Source of the DNA: Scopulibacillus darangshiensis
Lineage (GTDB): Bacteria > Bacillota > Bacilli > Bacillales > Sporolactobacillaceae
Reading direction: 5' to 3'
NCBI RefSeq assembly: GCF_004341035.1
Contig: NZ_SLXK01000017.1
Span: 1-32,041 of the forward strand
DNA: 32,041 nt
Below are positions 7,787-17,650 of this stretch, in pieces. The stretch's first letter is position 1. Each line of letters opens with the position of its first letter. The notes beneath the pieces were generated by a model. It did no database searches. It saw only the letters and a program-made list of their open reading frames with translations, and was not told the DNA's origin. A program made the position numbers and the translations under genes.

Positions 7787-9244
7787 TTAAACTTCCTGCG
7801 GTATTGGCAAACCAAGACCCTCTGCGACACGCTTTCCATACTCGGGATCCGCTTTATAGAAGTGGCCGATTTGGCGAAGCTTAATATCATCGCTTTCTAC
7901 CGGTTTCATCGCCCCAACAATATTTTCAACAAGACGCATCTTTTCTTCCTTACTCAAGAGACGGTATAAGTCACCAGCTTGAGTGTAATGGTCCTCACTG
8001 TCATAAGCCACGCTTTCCGCTACTCCGGATACTGAGTAAGCTGCTTGTTTGCTCTCCGGTGCCTCCGCGGGCCCGCCAAGACTGTTTGGCTCGTAGTATG
8101 CGGAACCTCCGCCATTGCTGTCAAAGCGCATTTGGCCATCTCGTTGATAGTTGTTTACTTCTACCTTTGGCCGATTAATAGGCAGCATTTGATGGTTGGC
8201 ACCTACACGATAACGGTGTGCATCATGGTAGGCAAATAGACGTCCTTGCAGCATTTTATCTGGAGATACATCTATCCCGGGTACAAGTGTTCCAGGCGAA
8301 AAGGCCGCTTGTTCAACTTCGGCAAAATAGTTCTCAGGATTTTTGTTTAATACCATCCGCCCCACTTCAATTAACGGATAGTCTTTTTGAGACCAGACTT
8401 TTGTAACATCAAATGGATCAAAACGATACGTATCTGCGTCTTCAAGCGGCATAATTTGAACACACAGTTTCCATGAAGGATAATCGCCCTTTTCAATAGC
8501 ATTATATAAATCTTCTATGTGGTAATCAGGATTTTCAGAAGCTAGACGGTCAGCAACATCTGTGGCAAGATTTTTAACACCTTGTTCGGTTTTAAAGTGG
8601 TATTTAATCCATACGCCATCACCATCAGCATTGGTCCATTTAAATGTATGACTTCCGTAACCATGCATATGGCGGAAAGTCGCAGGAATGCCGCGATCAG
8701 ACATTAAGGTCGTTACTTGGTGTAATGATTCTGGTGATAGCGACCAGAAATCCCATACTGCATTTGGATTTTTCAAATGTGTTTTTGGATTTCTCTTTTG
8801 AGTATGAATGAAATCAGGGAATTTAATAGCATCTCGAATAAAAAATACGGGTGTATTATTCCCTACTAAATCATAATTCCCATCTTCTGTGTAGAACTTA
8901 ACTGAAAACCCCCGAGGATCACGGACCGTATCAGCAGATCCAAGTTCACCAGCAACTGTAGAGAATCTAACAAATAAAGGTGTCTGTTTTCCAACTTCGG
9001 ATAAGAACTTAGCTTTAGTATACTTTGTTAGATCATTGGTCACTTCGAAGTAACCATGTGCTCCGCCGCCTTTAGCATGAACAACGCGTTCTGGGACACG
9101 TTCACGATTAAAATGCGCTAATTTTTCCAGCAGGTGGACATCTTGAATTAACGTTGGGCCCCGTGAGCCGGCTGTCATGGAGTTCTGGTTATCGCCAACA
9201 GGAGCACCCCAACTTGTAGTAAGATTTTCATTACTTTTACTCAA
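7787..9244 (-). CDS. katA: Vegetative heme catalase
   Basis: Cytoplasmic monofunctional catalase converting H2O2 to water and oxygen. The frame is near-collinear with B. subtilis KatA (483 residues): [19 protein letters not shown] at the N-terminus, the active-site His in [13 protein letters not shown], the distal Asn in [10 protein letters not shown], and the heme Tyr in [13 protein letters not shown] chose TTG at 9244 (485 residues) because GGTG lies 6 nt upstream; the ATG four codons earlier has no SD spacing. It sits among two H2O2-producing amine oxidases and beside a PerR-like gene, so it is well placed to remove peroxide made during demethylation. An AT-rich dyad over its -10 suggests Fur/PerR-type control. 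Confidence 0.95.
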   Translation of the reverse strand: MSKSNENLTTSWGAPVGDNQNSMTAGSRGPTLIQDVHLLEKLAHFNRERVPERVVHAKGGGAHGYFEVTNDLTKYTKAKFLSEVGKQTPLFVRFSTVAGELGSADTVRDPRGFSVKFYTEDGNYDLVGNNTPVFFIRDAIKFPDFIHTQKRNPKTHLKNPNAVWDFWSLSPESLHQVTTLMSDRGIPATFRHMHGYGSHTFKWTNADGDGVWIKYHFKTEQGVKNLATDVADRLASENPDYHIEDLYNAIEKGDYPSWKLCVQIMPLEDADTYRFDPFDVTKVWSQKDYPLIEVGRMVLNKNPENYFAEVEQAAFSPGTLVPGIDVSPDKMLQGRLFAYHDAHRYRVGANHQMLPINRPKVEVNNYQRDGQMRFDSNGGGSAYYEPNSLGGPAEAPESKQAAYSVSGVAESVAYDSEDHYTQAGDLYRLLSKEEKMRLVENIVGAMKPVESDDIKLRQIGHFYKADPEYGKRVAEGLGLPIPQEV

Positions 9245-9274
9245 TATAATCACCATCCTTAATCTATTAATACA

Positions 9275-9302
9275 ATAATAACATTTATTATATAGAAATC
9301 AA
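9275..9302 (-). promoter_or_regulatory. katA promoter with overlapping PerR-like dyad
   Basis: On the minus strand TTGATT (-35, 9297-9302), a 16-bp spacer and TATTAT (-10, 9275-9280). A perfect inverted repeat ATAATAA-CAT-TTATTAT (9275-9291) covers the -10. It resembles a PerR box (7-1-7, TTATAAT-N-ATTATAA) in composition but has 7-3-7 spacing. Confidence 0.5.
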
Positions 9303-9320
9303 TACCTTTTTATATTTACT

Positions 9321-9581
9321 TTAATCTGATGAAAATTTAGAAATATCATCCGGCTCCAAATCCTTCAATTTAGCGTATTGAGCAGCTAATTCAAGAAATA
9401 AAGTCTTATTTTTTGAATCTAGAGCATCATTGATCTTAGTTTCAAGGAGTCCTCGTTTATAGGCAAGTATCGCTTTATCTAGGATCATTTGTATCTGATC
9501 ATTAGTAACTTGTTTTTGCCTTTGTGCTTTAAGGATTTTCATGTTCTCACTGTAAGATCTATATGGTCTTTTATTTTTCAT
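9321..9581 (-). CDS. Small IDEAL-domain protein
   Basis: An 86-residue charged protein with a basic N-terminus (MKNKRPYRSYSENMK) and a segment at about residues 52-70 (KINDALDSKNKTLFLELAAQY) that fits the IDEAL domain of Bacilli, a short helical module named for its sequence. No transmembrane segment or catalytic motif is visible. It lies 76 bp upstream of katA, same strand, but katA has its own promoter. The function of such proteins is not known to me. Confidence 0.65.
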   Translation of the reverse strand: MKNKRPYRSYSENMKILKAQRQKQVTNDQIQMILDKAILAYKRGLLETKINDALDSKNKTLFLELAAQYAKLKDLEPDDISKFSSD

Positions 9582-9783
9582 GACAGATCACCTCACTTAT
9601 TAGTAAGATATAATCGCCTTTTAGGCTAATATACATAACGGTGATGATGCCTCGTCCAATTAAATTTGAATCGGACTTTGTCATAAAGTATTAGACAGGT
9701 GATGGTCCTGACTTTCAAAAAATGAACTTTTAACTTGTCTCAATATTTGCGTCTCACCCAAAATACAATGTGCCAGCAATTTT

Positions 9784-10473
9784 TTAATCAGCATGGGTAA
9801 GCTTGTAAAAGCTCGGTTTACCCGTTTTTTCGACCCTGATACTTCTAATTGCCTGACCTCGATCCGTTTGATTATAAATGGCTGAACCCGCTACTAGCAC
9901 ATTCGCTCCCGCATCGATACATAATTTAGCCGTCTCGGGATTTATACCGCCATCTACCTCTATTTCGACTTTCAACTCTCGCTTTTCTACAATGGTTGCA
10001 ATCTGTCTAATTTTTGGTAAGACTGACTTAATAAAAGATTGCCCCCCAAATCCCGGATTTACCGTCATAAGCAATACAAGGTCAACATCCTCTATCACAT
10101 GTTCAATCATGGAGACGGGAGTATGTGGATTTAGAACTACTCCAGCTCTTATGCCCTCAGACTTAATATGTTGAATGGTTTTGTGCAAATGATGACAGGC
10201 TTCAACATGCACAGATAATAAATCAGCACCCGATTTAGTGAAAGTCTCAATGTATTGATCAGGATTTTCTATCATTAAATGTACATCTAAAGGCAGGTTT
10301 GTGACAGGTCTAATTGCCTCAACAATCATTGGACCAATAGTTATGTTTGGAACAAAATGACCATCCATGACATCAATATGGATATAATCTGCTCCCCCTT
10401 GTTCCACATCTTTGATTTCCTCCTCAAGCATTGCAAAATCAGCCGAAAGAATAGAAGGTGCTATCTTGGTCAT
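9784..10473 (-). CDS. rpe: Ribulose-phosphate 3-epimerase
   Basis: A 229-residue TIM-barrel enzyme interconverting ribulose 5-phosphate and xylulose 5-phosphate, needed to regenerate the formaldehyde acceptor in the RuMP cycle. APSILSADF at residues 5-13, the metal/catalytic segment YIHIDVMDGHFVPNI (30-44), DVHLMIENP, MTVNPGFGGQSFI and EVDGGINPETA are all intact. The C-terminus runs about 10 residues past the usual end. SD GAGGT lies 8-9 nt before the ATG. It stands alone, away from the glpX cluster, yet has its own copy of the shared operator/promoter (10580-10648), which suggests it is a dedicated RuMP copy. A housekeeping rpe probably exists elsewhere. Confidence 0.95.
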   Translation of the reverse strand: MTKIAPSILSADFAMLEEEIKDVEQGGADYIHIDVMDGHFVPNITIGPMIVEAIRPVTNLPLDVHLMIENPDQYIETFTKSGADLLSVHVEACHHLHKTIQHIKSEGIRAGVVLNPHTPVSMIEHVIEDVDLVLLMTVNPGFGGQSFIKSVLPKIRQIATIVEKRELKVEIEVDGGINPETAKLCIDAGANVLVAGSAIYNQTDRGQAIRSIRVEKTGKPSFYKLTHAD

Positions 10474-10579
10474 AATAAATACCTCGACTTTCTATTAAGT
10501 ATAAAGATTCATATACCTTTGAAAGTATTAACTAAGAAAGAACGCCAATTGACTCTCAAGGAGCATCTATTTTAAAGTA

Positions 10580-10648
10580 ATTATAATTTAAGTTCCGAAA
10601 AAAATGAAAGTACGCATTTTTAAATCATATAGTGACTAAAAATATACC
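10580..10648 (-). promoter_or_regulatory. 41-bp HxlR-type operator plus promoter for rpe
   Basis: Operator copy D (10608-10648) reads AAGTACGCATTTT, ATAGTG and AATATACC. On the minus strand the -35 TTTCAT (10604-10609) overlaps it by 2 bp. TATAAT lies at 10580-10585 with an 18-bp spacer, the only copy not at 17. The element lies wholly between the permease stop and the rpe start, so it can only serve rpe in this orientation. Confidence 0.8.
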
Positions 10649-10694
10649 GTGTAAGAAAGGTGTGTCTTTATTCGATACATATAAAATGGTTTTC

Positions 10695-12077
10695 TTAGTT
10701 TATATTTTCTTCCTCTTGGTATTCTACTTTTTCTACTTCACCCGAAATAATCGAAAATTGTTCTTCTGGGGCATCTTTGTTGATATGATACTTAGCCCAT
10801 GCATAAAAATAAATAACTGCTGCAGCGAAAATGGCGACGTTAATAAAGAAAAAGGTAGGGTCCTTAAAAATACTTGAAAACAAAGCAATTATACTAATAA
10901 TTATAGACACGATAGGAACTGCTGGATAAAGTGGTGCTTTGTATGGACGAGCAAGTTCAGGCTCTTTTTTGCGTAGAATAATAAGAGATAAATTCATCAT
11001 AATGTAAGAAACCAATGCCCCAAAGGTGGCAATTAAAATTAATCGATCCGGATTAAACATAAGAACAAAAATGAATCCCAATATCCCAGGGATAACAATC
11101 GCCATATAAGGAGTACGACGTTTTTTGTTTAATAGGGATAAGAACTTGGGCAAGTAACCGGCTCTTGATAACGCAAAAACTTGTCGGGAATATGCTAAGA
11201 CCGACCCAGCTAAACTTGCAAGCATTCCAAACAAACCAACTACAGAGAGGACACTAATTAACCATGAATGTTTATTAACACCTGCAGCTATTGCATAAGA
11301 CAGTGGATTTTCTTCTTTAGACGCCGCTCCAGCACCTCCAAGTCCAACAGTGACTGTGACAACAAGGAATGCAAGGATGACAAGCGTGAAAATTGCCCTC
11401 ATAATACCTTTTGGCATATCTCTTACAGGATTGCGGCATTCTTCTGATAGCATCGGTAACATTTCCATGCAGATGTACAGCCACATAGCATAAGGTAGTG
11501 CGGCCCAAATACCTGAAATCCCTCCAGGAATGAGACTTCCCCCAAAAAGTTTATCAGCACTAATATATGGCATCCCATAAAAAGAGAATAAAAGGACAAT
11601 ACTAACAGATATCGTAACAAGGATCATCTCAATTGTTGCATATTCATTAACACCCAATATGTGCACAATAAAGAAAAAAACATATAAGACTGCTGCAGCG
11701 AAAATAGGGTCGATTGCGGGAATAAGAAAATGCACATAATACCCGGCTCCAGAAGTAAACACAGCGGTACCCACTGCAAACTCCAATGTAACACCTAAGC
11801 CAGTGATGAATCCGGCTAATGGCCCCATTGCTCTTCTAGTAAAAGCATAAGCTCCTCCAGCGTGGGGCATCGTTGTGGCTAATTCCGAAAGTGATAAGCA
11901 CAATGTTACATACATAATACCTATTATTGCAGTAGCGATTAACATTCCCACATAGCCAGATTCGGCTAACCCATAATTCCAGCCGAAATATGACCCTGAA
12001 ATAACGATCCCTACTCCAAGTCCCCATATTTGAATGGGTCCTAAAACTTTCTTTAATTCCAGGTTGTTATTACTCAT
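10695..12077 (-). CDS. APC-family amine permease, ethanolamine-permease type
   Basis: A 460-residue membrane transporter with about 12 hydrophobic segments. The N-terminal half (GVGIVISGSYFGWNYGLAESG, then SELATTMPHAGGAYAFTRRAMGP at about 65-88) is characteristic of the ethanolamine permease branch of the amino acid-polyamine-organocation superfamily. SD AAGGAGG precedes the ATG. It is the last of a same-strand series copper amine oxidase, membrane protein, AraC regulator, permease, so it most likely imports the primary amine that the oxidase consumes. The C-terminal tail is acidic. Substrate could be ethanolamine, phenylethylamine, methylamine or another amine; the sequence does not decide. 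Confidence 0.85.
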   Translation of the reverse strand: MSNNNLELKKVLGPIQIWGLGVGIVISGSYFGWNYGLAESGYVGMLIATAIIGIMYVTLCLSLSELATTMPHAGGAYAFTRRAMGPLAGFITGLGVTLEFAVGTAVFTSGAGYYVHFLIPAIDPIFAAAVLYVFFFIVHILGVNEYATIEMILVTISVSIVLLFSFYGMPYISADKLFGGSLIPGGISGIWAALPYAMWLYICMEMLPMLSEECRNPVRDMPKGIMRAIFTLVILAFLVVTVTVGLGGAGAASKEENPLSYAIAAGVNKHSWLISVLSVVGLFGMLASLAGSVLAYSRQVFALSRAGYLPKFLSLLNKKRRTPYMAIVIPGILGFIFVLMFNPDRLILIATFGALVSYIMMNLSLIILRKKEPELARPYKAPLYPAVPIVSIIISIIALFSSIFKDPTFFFINVAIFAAAVIYFYAWAKYHINKDAPEEQFSIISGEVEKVEYQEEENIN

Positions 12078-12221
12078 TAGAAAAACCTCCTTATTCTTTG
12101 TTAACTCTGAAAATAAATAATTTATAAATCTAATATCCTTACTGGAATATGGGTATATCTATTAGGAAGGATTGAAGGTGTATAGTAGTATAGTAGATAA
12201 TCAAAATTGGCAATAAAATTT

Positions 12222-13028
12222 TTACCAACCATGAGAAAGATTTTCAATAAATTGTGTGGGGGTTAAATCGACAAATTTTTTAAATCCTTTTATAAAATGG
12301 GCTTGATCATGGTATCCGTTTTCATATGCGATGTCTAAGGAATTGTAACTTCTTTCCTTGAAAATCATTGCTAAAGAATTTTGGAACCTAACCATTTCAC
12401 TAAATTGTTTTGGTGAAAATCCAATAGATTCTTCAAATTTTTTCCGTAAATACCGATCAGAATATCCGGTATCCATTGAAAGTTGGTTAATATTTATATT
12501 ACCTTTATTTTTGTAGATTTTTTTAATAGCGTATTCAACAATGGACTGGCAACTCATATCAGAAATAAGACTATTAACAAACTTTCCAAATAACTCTATT
12601 CTTTCATCAAAGGACTTTTTAAATAGTATTTTCTCTAAAATAATAGGATCTACCGGCATAATATCTACTAAAGGTATTTTTTTACCTAGAAGTTCTCTCA
12701 TCGAATACTTCAACTTAATAATTCCTTGTTCAGGGAAAAGCCTAACACCGAAATACTCACACTCTTCTTGAAAATCCAGCTGTTCACTCCGTTGCAGTGG
12801 ACTTGTCCAAAGGAAAATAGATGGCTTCTTTGGGTCACAGCAAAATAGCAGATCAATAGATCCATCAGGAATTAGCGAAAAAGAATTAATCGATTCCTTT
12901 TGAGTTTTAAATTGATAATATAAAGCAATGTTTTTGTTAATTGAACTCCTTAATGGCTTGTATTCGATATAATCCTCCATTTTATATTGGACTTCGGGTT
13001 GAGAAGGGAAAAAGGTAAGGGCTTTCAA
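12222..13028 (-). CDS. AraC-family transcriptional regulator
   Basis: About 268 residues. The C-terminal third holds two helix-turn-helix units typical of AraC/XylS proteins (ININQLSMDTGYSDRYLRKKFEESIGFSPKQF, then SLDIAYENGYHDQAHFIKGFKKFVDLTPTQFI). The N-terminal ligand-sensing part resembles the DUF6597 type seen in similar regulators. TTG at 13028 is the best start because GGGAG lies 8 nt upstream; a GTG three codons earlier overlaps that SD. It sits between the permease and the membrane-protein/amine-oxidase genes and probably controls amine uptake and oxidation; its effector is unknown. Confidence 0.85.
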   Translation of the reverse strand: MKALTFFPSQPEVQYKMEDYIEYKPLRSSINKNIALYYQFKTQKESINSFSLIPDGSIDLLFCCDPKKPSIFLWTSPLQRSEQLDFQEECEYFGVRLFPEQGIIKLKYSMRELLGKKIPLVDIMPVDPIILEKILFKKSFDERIELFGKFVNSLISDMSCQSIVEYAIKKIYKNKGNININQLSMDTGYSDRYLRKKFEESIGFSPKQFSEMVRFQNSLAMIFKERSYNSLDIAYENGYHDQAHFIKGFKKFVDLTPTQFIENLSHGW

Positions 13029-13110
13029 ACTAGTCACTCCCTTTAATTCTTAAATCACAACAATAGTTACACTGAAGTTTGCTTTAAGATTGTTTTATTT
13101 TATACCCTTT

Positions 13111-13701
13111 TTATTTCTCATCCATGGTCTGGTGGTGATGTTGTTCCCTATTTTTCTGATTATTATCTCCTACAGAAGCAGTTTCCAGGTGGGCAAAAGT
13201 AAATATTATTATAGTTGAAATAACGGATGTAATAATCCAAGGATAAGAATGGGGAAAAAGGTTCGAATTATCCTTTTTTGTCTCCAATTCTGTGTTAATT
13301 AAGAAAACTATGGACAAAACACTTAGAATAAATAGGATATCAAGAAACACCAATATGAATCTAAAATTATCATGCGGTAACATTACACCTAACATTGCTC
13401 CCATCATTCCACCCATTATCCCAGCCGCAACTCCTTCAACCGTAACAAGAAGATTAGTTGGCTTTCCCACTAAAAATCCAACTATAAAACCAAAAGACAT
13501 TGCAATAATTGTCGAAAGTGAGAGATCACTTTTAAAAACGACTCCGGCAATTAAGCCAATATCTAAACTGCTAATCATTCCTAACACCATTGCAATTGTC
13601 ATCCTTGTCATATTTCCTAAGGAATTTCGGTTACGATATACTTTCCACAGACAGATACCTGAGTATATTAAAACAAGTAAAGCACTTACAGTTAGTATCA
13701 T
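13111..13701 (-). CDS. Membrane protein with glycine-rich segments and His-rich tail
   Basis: A 196-residue protein I do not recognise by family. About five hydrophobic segments are visible (residues 1-18, 34-55, 63-82, 88-110, 113-135, and 152-170 near the C-terminus). A Gly/Met-rich stretch, GIMGGMMGAMLGVMLPHD, lies near residues 92-109. The C-terminus after the last segment is hydrophilic and ends EQHHHQTMDEK. SD GGAGG precedes the ATG. It lies 90 bp downstream of the copper amine oxidase gene, separated by a terminator-like hairpin. The Met and His clusters beside a copper enzyme suggest copper handling, but this is inference from context only. Confidence 0.7.
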   Translation of the reverse strand: MILTVSALLVLIYSGICLWKVYRNRNSLGNMTRMTIAMVLGMISSLDIGLIAGVVFKSDLSLSTIIAMSFGFIVGFLVGKPTNLLVTVEGVAAGIMGGMMGAMLGVMLPHDNFRFILVFLDILFILSVLSIVFLINTELETKKDNSNLFPHSYPWIITSVISTIIIFTFAHLETASVGDNNQKNREQHHHQTMDEK

Positions 13702-13745
13702 CGGATTACCTCCGGAACATTAGGCTTAAATGACTAAAGAAAAGG

Positions 13746-13779
13746 AGAAAAAGGAATTGTTTAATTCAATTCCCTTTTC
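13746..13779 (-). terminator. Terminator after the copper amine oxidase gene
   Basis: On the minus strand GAAAAGGGAATTG pairs with CAATTCCTTTTTC over 13 positions (one G-U), 7-nt loop, with the U-rich 3' arm running into TCTCCTTTT. It lies in the 90-bp gap before the membrane-protein gene, so read-through or a separate promoter would be needed for the latter. The plus strand (followed by ATTTT) could also be stopped. Confidence 0.75.
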
Positions 13780-13791
13780 ATTTTAAAACCT

Positions 13792-15735
13792 TTAATTATG
13801 ACAACTTGATCCTTTTTTATGAGCTGGGCGCGGCAAATCAAGAGCAGGGTTACGGTCAAAGAATCCCACCGGTTTTAACTGGAAGCTTTGATAAGCAGTA
13901 GGCATCACTGGCCAATCCTCAGTTCGTGTAATGTGATGGTGGCCCATCGTATACCAAATAACGACATCCTCATTCTCAATCTGGCGGTCGCCTTTTACGA
14001 AATGTTCTAAGCTGTCTCCGCCTTTATGCTGGTTAGGATATTTTCCAGAAGCGTACATTTGGTTCCGATCAAATTTTGTTACATGCAGATGATTTTTAAT
14101 AAATCCCGCACGCTGAATGAGAGTCGCATCATCGCCCGCAAATGGAAGACAATTTTCACCGGTTACAAGTTTATATCCCACTGGTTGACCAACAAAGTTT
14201 TTAGAATCGGGATTAATAATTTTCCATGTTCTCTGTGAGGGTAAATCTATATTTCGTACTGATTCTGTTTCCGTTTTAAAGGTCCTCGATACAGGATAAA
14301 AGGCATTATTATTCGGATTTTCTAAACTTGGTTTTTCTGCTACCGTATGCTGTTCTACAACGGAATTTTTCATTCCATCAATTTGTGTATCGATACGAAA
14401 ATTAAAGAAATGTTGATGATGCGGCGCATTTACCTGTGGAGAAATCATCGTTCCATACTTAGGTACTTCGCCTTCATCAAGCGCCCCAACATTCAATATT
14501 CCAGTTAATTTAACCTCTTGTTCAATCGTTCCATCTGGATAAAACGACCAGAAGAATCCGTAATCATAGTTTGCTACTGTTGCAAAAAACGAGATAACAA
14601 ATCGGCGTGAACGGCGGACCTCTACTTGATTTGTTCTCCAGTCCGTATGTTTCCAAGCTACTCCGTAATCTTCTTCATGAAGACAAATTGCATTTTTGAT
14701 TGTGAGTGGTTCTCCTTTACTATTTGCTATGGTAGCATCGAAGTAACGGATATCACCGACACAGTCACAACCCAGCTCTAACGAGTTTGCTAGTTGTCCC
14801 ATTCCGTATTCCCCGGCATCAAAAGCATTCTGCCAGTTATGAGCAGGATTTGTATCTCCATAAGGGACAACCATTTCAGATAATGAGGCACGATATAGGA
14901 TTGGACGTACTTTCCCTTTATCCTCATATCCTACCGTGTGAATAACAAGTCCTTCCCTAGGAGTATATCCAAATCTGATTTTCCATTTTTGCCATTCAAT
15001 AGAATGCCCTTCAACTTTAAAACTTGGACCTTCAGGTTGAACGATATCTAATGGTTTTAAATCTTTTCTTGTTTCAATATCATAACCTTTAGCTGTTTCA
15101 GGTGTATAAGCACCATCCAAAGGTGGAAGCGGCTTTACACCATAGTCTTCAATTCTTAAAATTTCCATCTTATTTACATCGACTACAGCTATAAGACCTG
15201 TAAGAGGAAAAGCATAGCCATTTTCGTTAGCAGATGGCCTTACCCAAGCTAGTGCACGAATAAGTCTTTTGCCTTCATCTTCCTTGATATTAAAGTAACC
15301 AGAAGACCAGGGATCTACCATTACTAAGCTTGGATCTGTAACACCCCTCTTTATAAGAGCTGCTTGATAGTCAGGATCGTTTATCACTAATTGTTCAACT
15401 TCATCAAATTCATCTAAAATAAATCCTGGCCGCACATCTTGGATAAGTTCCCATGACATGACATCTTCCTTCGTGATGGATACAACAGCCTCATATGTTT
15501 TGCTAGTTTCTGGTTCTAAAAGGATAATAAATGCTTCCCGCTCAACAGGCTCCCCTTTTTTAAAACTTGTAACAACATCTTTCTCTGGTTCATTTAATAA
15601 AACTTGGGCAAACCTCGAATTGACACTAATATTCTTCTTCTTTCTTAAAATCGCCACAGCTTTAGTAATTTCATCTGCCGTAAGTGGTTCCAAAGGATGA
15701 GCAACTTTTTGTAATACCTGTTCGTTTGTTTCCAC
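13792..15735 (-). CDS. Copper-containing primary amine oxidase (topaquinone enzyme)
   Basis: A 647-residue CuAO oxidising R-CH2-NH2 to aldehyde, ammonia and H2O2; with methylamine the product is formaldehyde. The cofactor tyrosine is Tyr390 in VANYDYGFF, which self-processes to TPQ. Copper ligands are His440 and His442 (HQH) and His601 (HITRTEDWP). Asp306 (AFDAGEYGMG) is the likely catalytic base. Length and the closing residues (GSSCHN) resemble Arthrobacter amine oxidases. No signal peptide, so cytoplasmic. The GTG start has AAGGAGG 8 nt upstream. No operator copy of the HxlR type lies upstream, so control is probably by the neighbouring AraC protein. Substrate (methylamine, phenylethylamine, tyramine or ethanolamine) is undecided. 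Confidence 0.93.
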   Translation of the reverse strand: METNEQVLQKVAHPLEPLTADEITKAVAILRKKKNISVNSRFAQVLLNEPEKDVVTSFKKGEPVEREAFIILLEPETSKTYEAVVSITKEDVMSWELIQDVRPGFILDEFDEVEQLVINDPDYQAALIKRGVTDPSLVMVDPWSSGYFNIKEDEGKRLIRALAWVRPSANENGYAFPLTGLIAVVDVNKMEILRIEDYGVKPLPPLDGAYTPETAKGYDIETRKDLKPLDIVQPEGPSFKVEGHSIEWQKWKIRFGYTPREGLVIHTVGYEDKGKVRPILYRASLSEMVVPYGDTNPAHNWQNAFDAGEYGMGQLANSLELGCDCVGDIRYFDATIANSKGEPLTIKNAICLHEEDYGVAWKHTDWRTNQVEVRRSRRFVISFFATVANYDYGFFWSFYPDGTIEQEVKLTGILNVGALDEGEVPKYGTMISPQVNAPHHQHFFNFRIDTQIDGMKNSVVEQHTVAEKPSLENPNNNAFYPVSRTFKTETESVRNIDLPSQRTWKIINPDSKNFVGQPVGYKLVTGENCLPFAGDDATLIQRAGFIKNHLHVTKFDRNQMYASGKYPNQHKGGDSLEHFVKGDRQIENEDVVIWYTMGHHHITRTEDWPVMPTAYQSFQLKPVGFFDRNPALDLPRPAHKKGSSCHN

Positions 15736-15757
15736 AAAAATAACCTCCTTTATAATT

Positions 15758-15827
15758 TAGGACATCCACGAGTTCGTTGTGGCAGCAACTTCTACTTACG
15801 TGAGTCCTATGATTAAAAATAATTATA
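15758..15827 (-). promoter_or_regulatory. Amine oxidase promoter -10 and structured 5' leader
   Basis: Minus-strand TATAAT at 15822-15827 predicts a start near 15814. The RNA would then open with TAGGAC...GTCCTA (15804-15809 with 15758-15763), inside which CACG/CGTG and GTTG/CAAC can also pair. This 52-nt structure ends just before the SD. No convincing -35 is present, as in many activator-dependent promoters. The gap 15828-16152 contains a 14-bp palindrome (AATAAGATCTTATT, 16106-16119) and no supported gene. Confidence 0.4.
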
Positions 15828-16152
15828 AGTTAATTCGGTAATGAGTTATTGTAAAAAACGGAATTATCACACAAAATGTCGAACGCTAGTTTTGAATCAT
15901 GTTTTATATTAACCAATTTGAAAATTCAGTCTATTACTCCGATAAACTTCCACACTAGAACCAGACGGGCGATGCTTAAGAATAAACAGCTATTTGATGA
16001 ACAACTATAATAACTGAAATCGCCAAAAGAAATAGCAATCCCCCTTTTCTTAATCCCTTTTAATTCATTTTCTATTTTTTTTAGGTCTTTAATTTTGTCC
16101 TTATTAATAAGATCTTATTGTCGGTGCAAAGGGCCTACTGGGCAAGGGATGT

Positions 16153-17571
16153 CTATGCATTTTGAAACCATTTCGTATGAAATATTCCTTTCTTATCTAC
16201 ACGCTGGTATGTGTGCGCACCAAAGTAATCGCGTTGGGCTTGTAACAGGTTGGCGGGTAATGTTTCTGAACGATAACTGTCATAGTAAGATAAGGCGCTA
16301 GAGAGCGCGGGCACCGCGATACCCCTCTCAATTGCTATTGCAAGTACTTGACGTAAGGCCGATTGATAGCTTTCTACAATTTCTTTAAAATAAGGATCTA
16401 AAAATAAATTGGACAAGTTAGGATCACGGTTATAAGCATCTTTAATTTTTTGTAAGAATTGTGCACGAATGATACAACCCCCGCGGAAAATCATCGAAAT
16501 ATCGCCATAGCGAAGGTCCCATCCATACTCTTCAGATGCAGAATGCATCTGTGCAAACCCTTGAGCATATGAACAAATTTTACTCATATATAAAGCTTTT
16601 CGAACCGCTTCAATTAACTTATCCTTATTACCCGTATACTCCCTCACTTCAGGTCCTTTTAATAGCTTACTTGCCTTAACTCGCTGTTCCTTCAAGGAAG
16701 AAATAAAACGAGCAAATACGGATTCTGTGATGATTGGAAGTGGTACTCCTAAATCTAAAGCACTTTGGCTTGTCCATTTACCTGTGCCCTTTTGACCTGC
16801 TGTATCTAAAATCACATCAATAAGGGGTTTACCTGTTTCCCCGTCTACCTTTGTGAAGATGTCTGCAGTAATTTCAATGAGATAACTGTCCAATTCACCT
16901 TTATTCCACTCTGCAAACACGTGATGTAGTTCAGGAGCGGTTAAACCACAAACATGTTTCATTATAAAATACGCTTCCGAAATTAACTGCATATCCCCGT
17001 ATTCGATGCCGTTATGAACCATTTTGACGTAATGACCAGCACCATTTGGGCCAATATAGGTGCAACAAGGAACCTCCTCTACTTTAGCTGAAATGGACTC
17101 CAAAATGGGTTTCACAAAAGCATAAGCTTCTTTTTGGCCACCCGGCATAATAGAAGGTCCCTTCAATGCCCCCTCTTCCCCACCTGAAATACCTGTACCG
17201 ATAAAATGAATACCTATCCTTTCTAATTCATTATTACGCCTCATCGTATCCTGAAAAAAGGCATTTCCGCCATCGATAATAATGTCCCCTTTTTCAAGGT
17301 AAGGTTTTAACGAATTAATGATTGCGTCTGTTGGTCCGCCTGCCTTAACCATTAATAAAATTTTGCGCGGTTTTTCTAATGAATTAACAAATACGTCGAT
17401 ACTTTTTGCACCAATAAAATTTTTCCCTACCGCTTCGTCCTGTAGAAATGCATCTGTCTTTTCAGATGAACGGTTATATACAGAAACAGAATAACCTCGG
17501 CTTTCAATATTCAAAGCAAGATTTTTCCCCATTACTGCTAATCCGATAACACCAATTTGTTGTTTTTCCAT
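16153..17571 (-). CDS. gnd: 6-phosphogluconate dehydrogenase, decarboxylating
   Basis: Converts 6-phosphogluconate to ribulose 5-phosphate and CO2 with NAD(P)H; in RuMP methylotrophs this is a key step of cyclic formaldehyde dissimilation. Full length (472 residues): Rossmann [17 protein letters not shown] at the N-terminus, NRSSEK in the cofactor loop (Arg and Lys there favour NADP), substrate signature [21 protein letters not shown], and [22 protein letters not shown] near residue 260. I prefer the ATG at 17571, which has GTGGTGA at normal spacing, over a TTG two codons earlier. It is the last gene of the minus-strand sugar-phosphate cluster, 79 bp behind pgi. Confidence 0.93.
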   Translation of the reverse strand: MEKQQIGVIGLAVMGKNLALNIESRGYSVSVYNRSSEKTDAFLQDEAVGKNFIGAKSIDVFVNSLEKPRKILLMVKAGGPTDAIINSLKPYLEKGDIIIDGGNAFFQDTMRRNNELERIGIHFIGTGISGGEEGALKGPSIMPGGQKEAYAFVKPILESISAKVEEVPCCTYIGPNGAGHYVKMVHNGIEYGDMQLISEAYFIMKHVCGLTAPELHHVFAEWNKGELDSYLIEITADIFTKVDGETGKPLIDVILDTAGQKGTGKWTSQSALDLGVPLPIITESVFARFISSLKEQRVKASKLLKGPEVREYTGNKDKLIEAVRKALYMSKICSYAQGFAQMHSASEEYGWDLRYGDISMIFRGGCIIRAQFLQKIKDAYNRDPNLSNLFLDPYFKEIVESYQSALRQVLAIAIERGIAVPALSSALSYYDSYRSETLPANLLQAQRDYFGAHTYQRVDKKGIFHTKWFQNA

Positions 17572-17650
17572 AGTCAATCACCACTTCTATTTTTTTAATT
17601 TGATCACAAATAACAATTAAGCAAAGATCTTCAATATAAATGATGCCGAT

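Noticed and set aside
10632-10877. Plus-strand open frame over the permease 3' end
   Set aside because: It is antisense to the permease gene, overlaps the rpe operator and has no SD or family features.
12078-12221. HxlR-type operator at the amine permease or amine oxidase promoters
   Set aside because: I looked for the AAGTAYGCAC and TATAGTG blocks here and in 15736-16152 and found neither at the required spacing.
15980-16110. Possible remnant of a small membrane protein on the minus strand (hydrophobic run LLFLLAISVIIVVHQIAV after a charged stretch)
   Set aside because: The charged and hydrophobic parts lie in different frames, there is no ATG, and the SD is too close to the only TTG.
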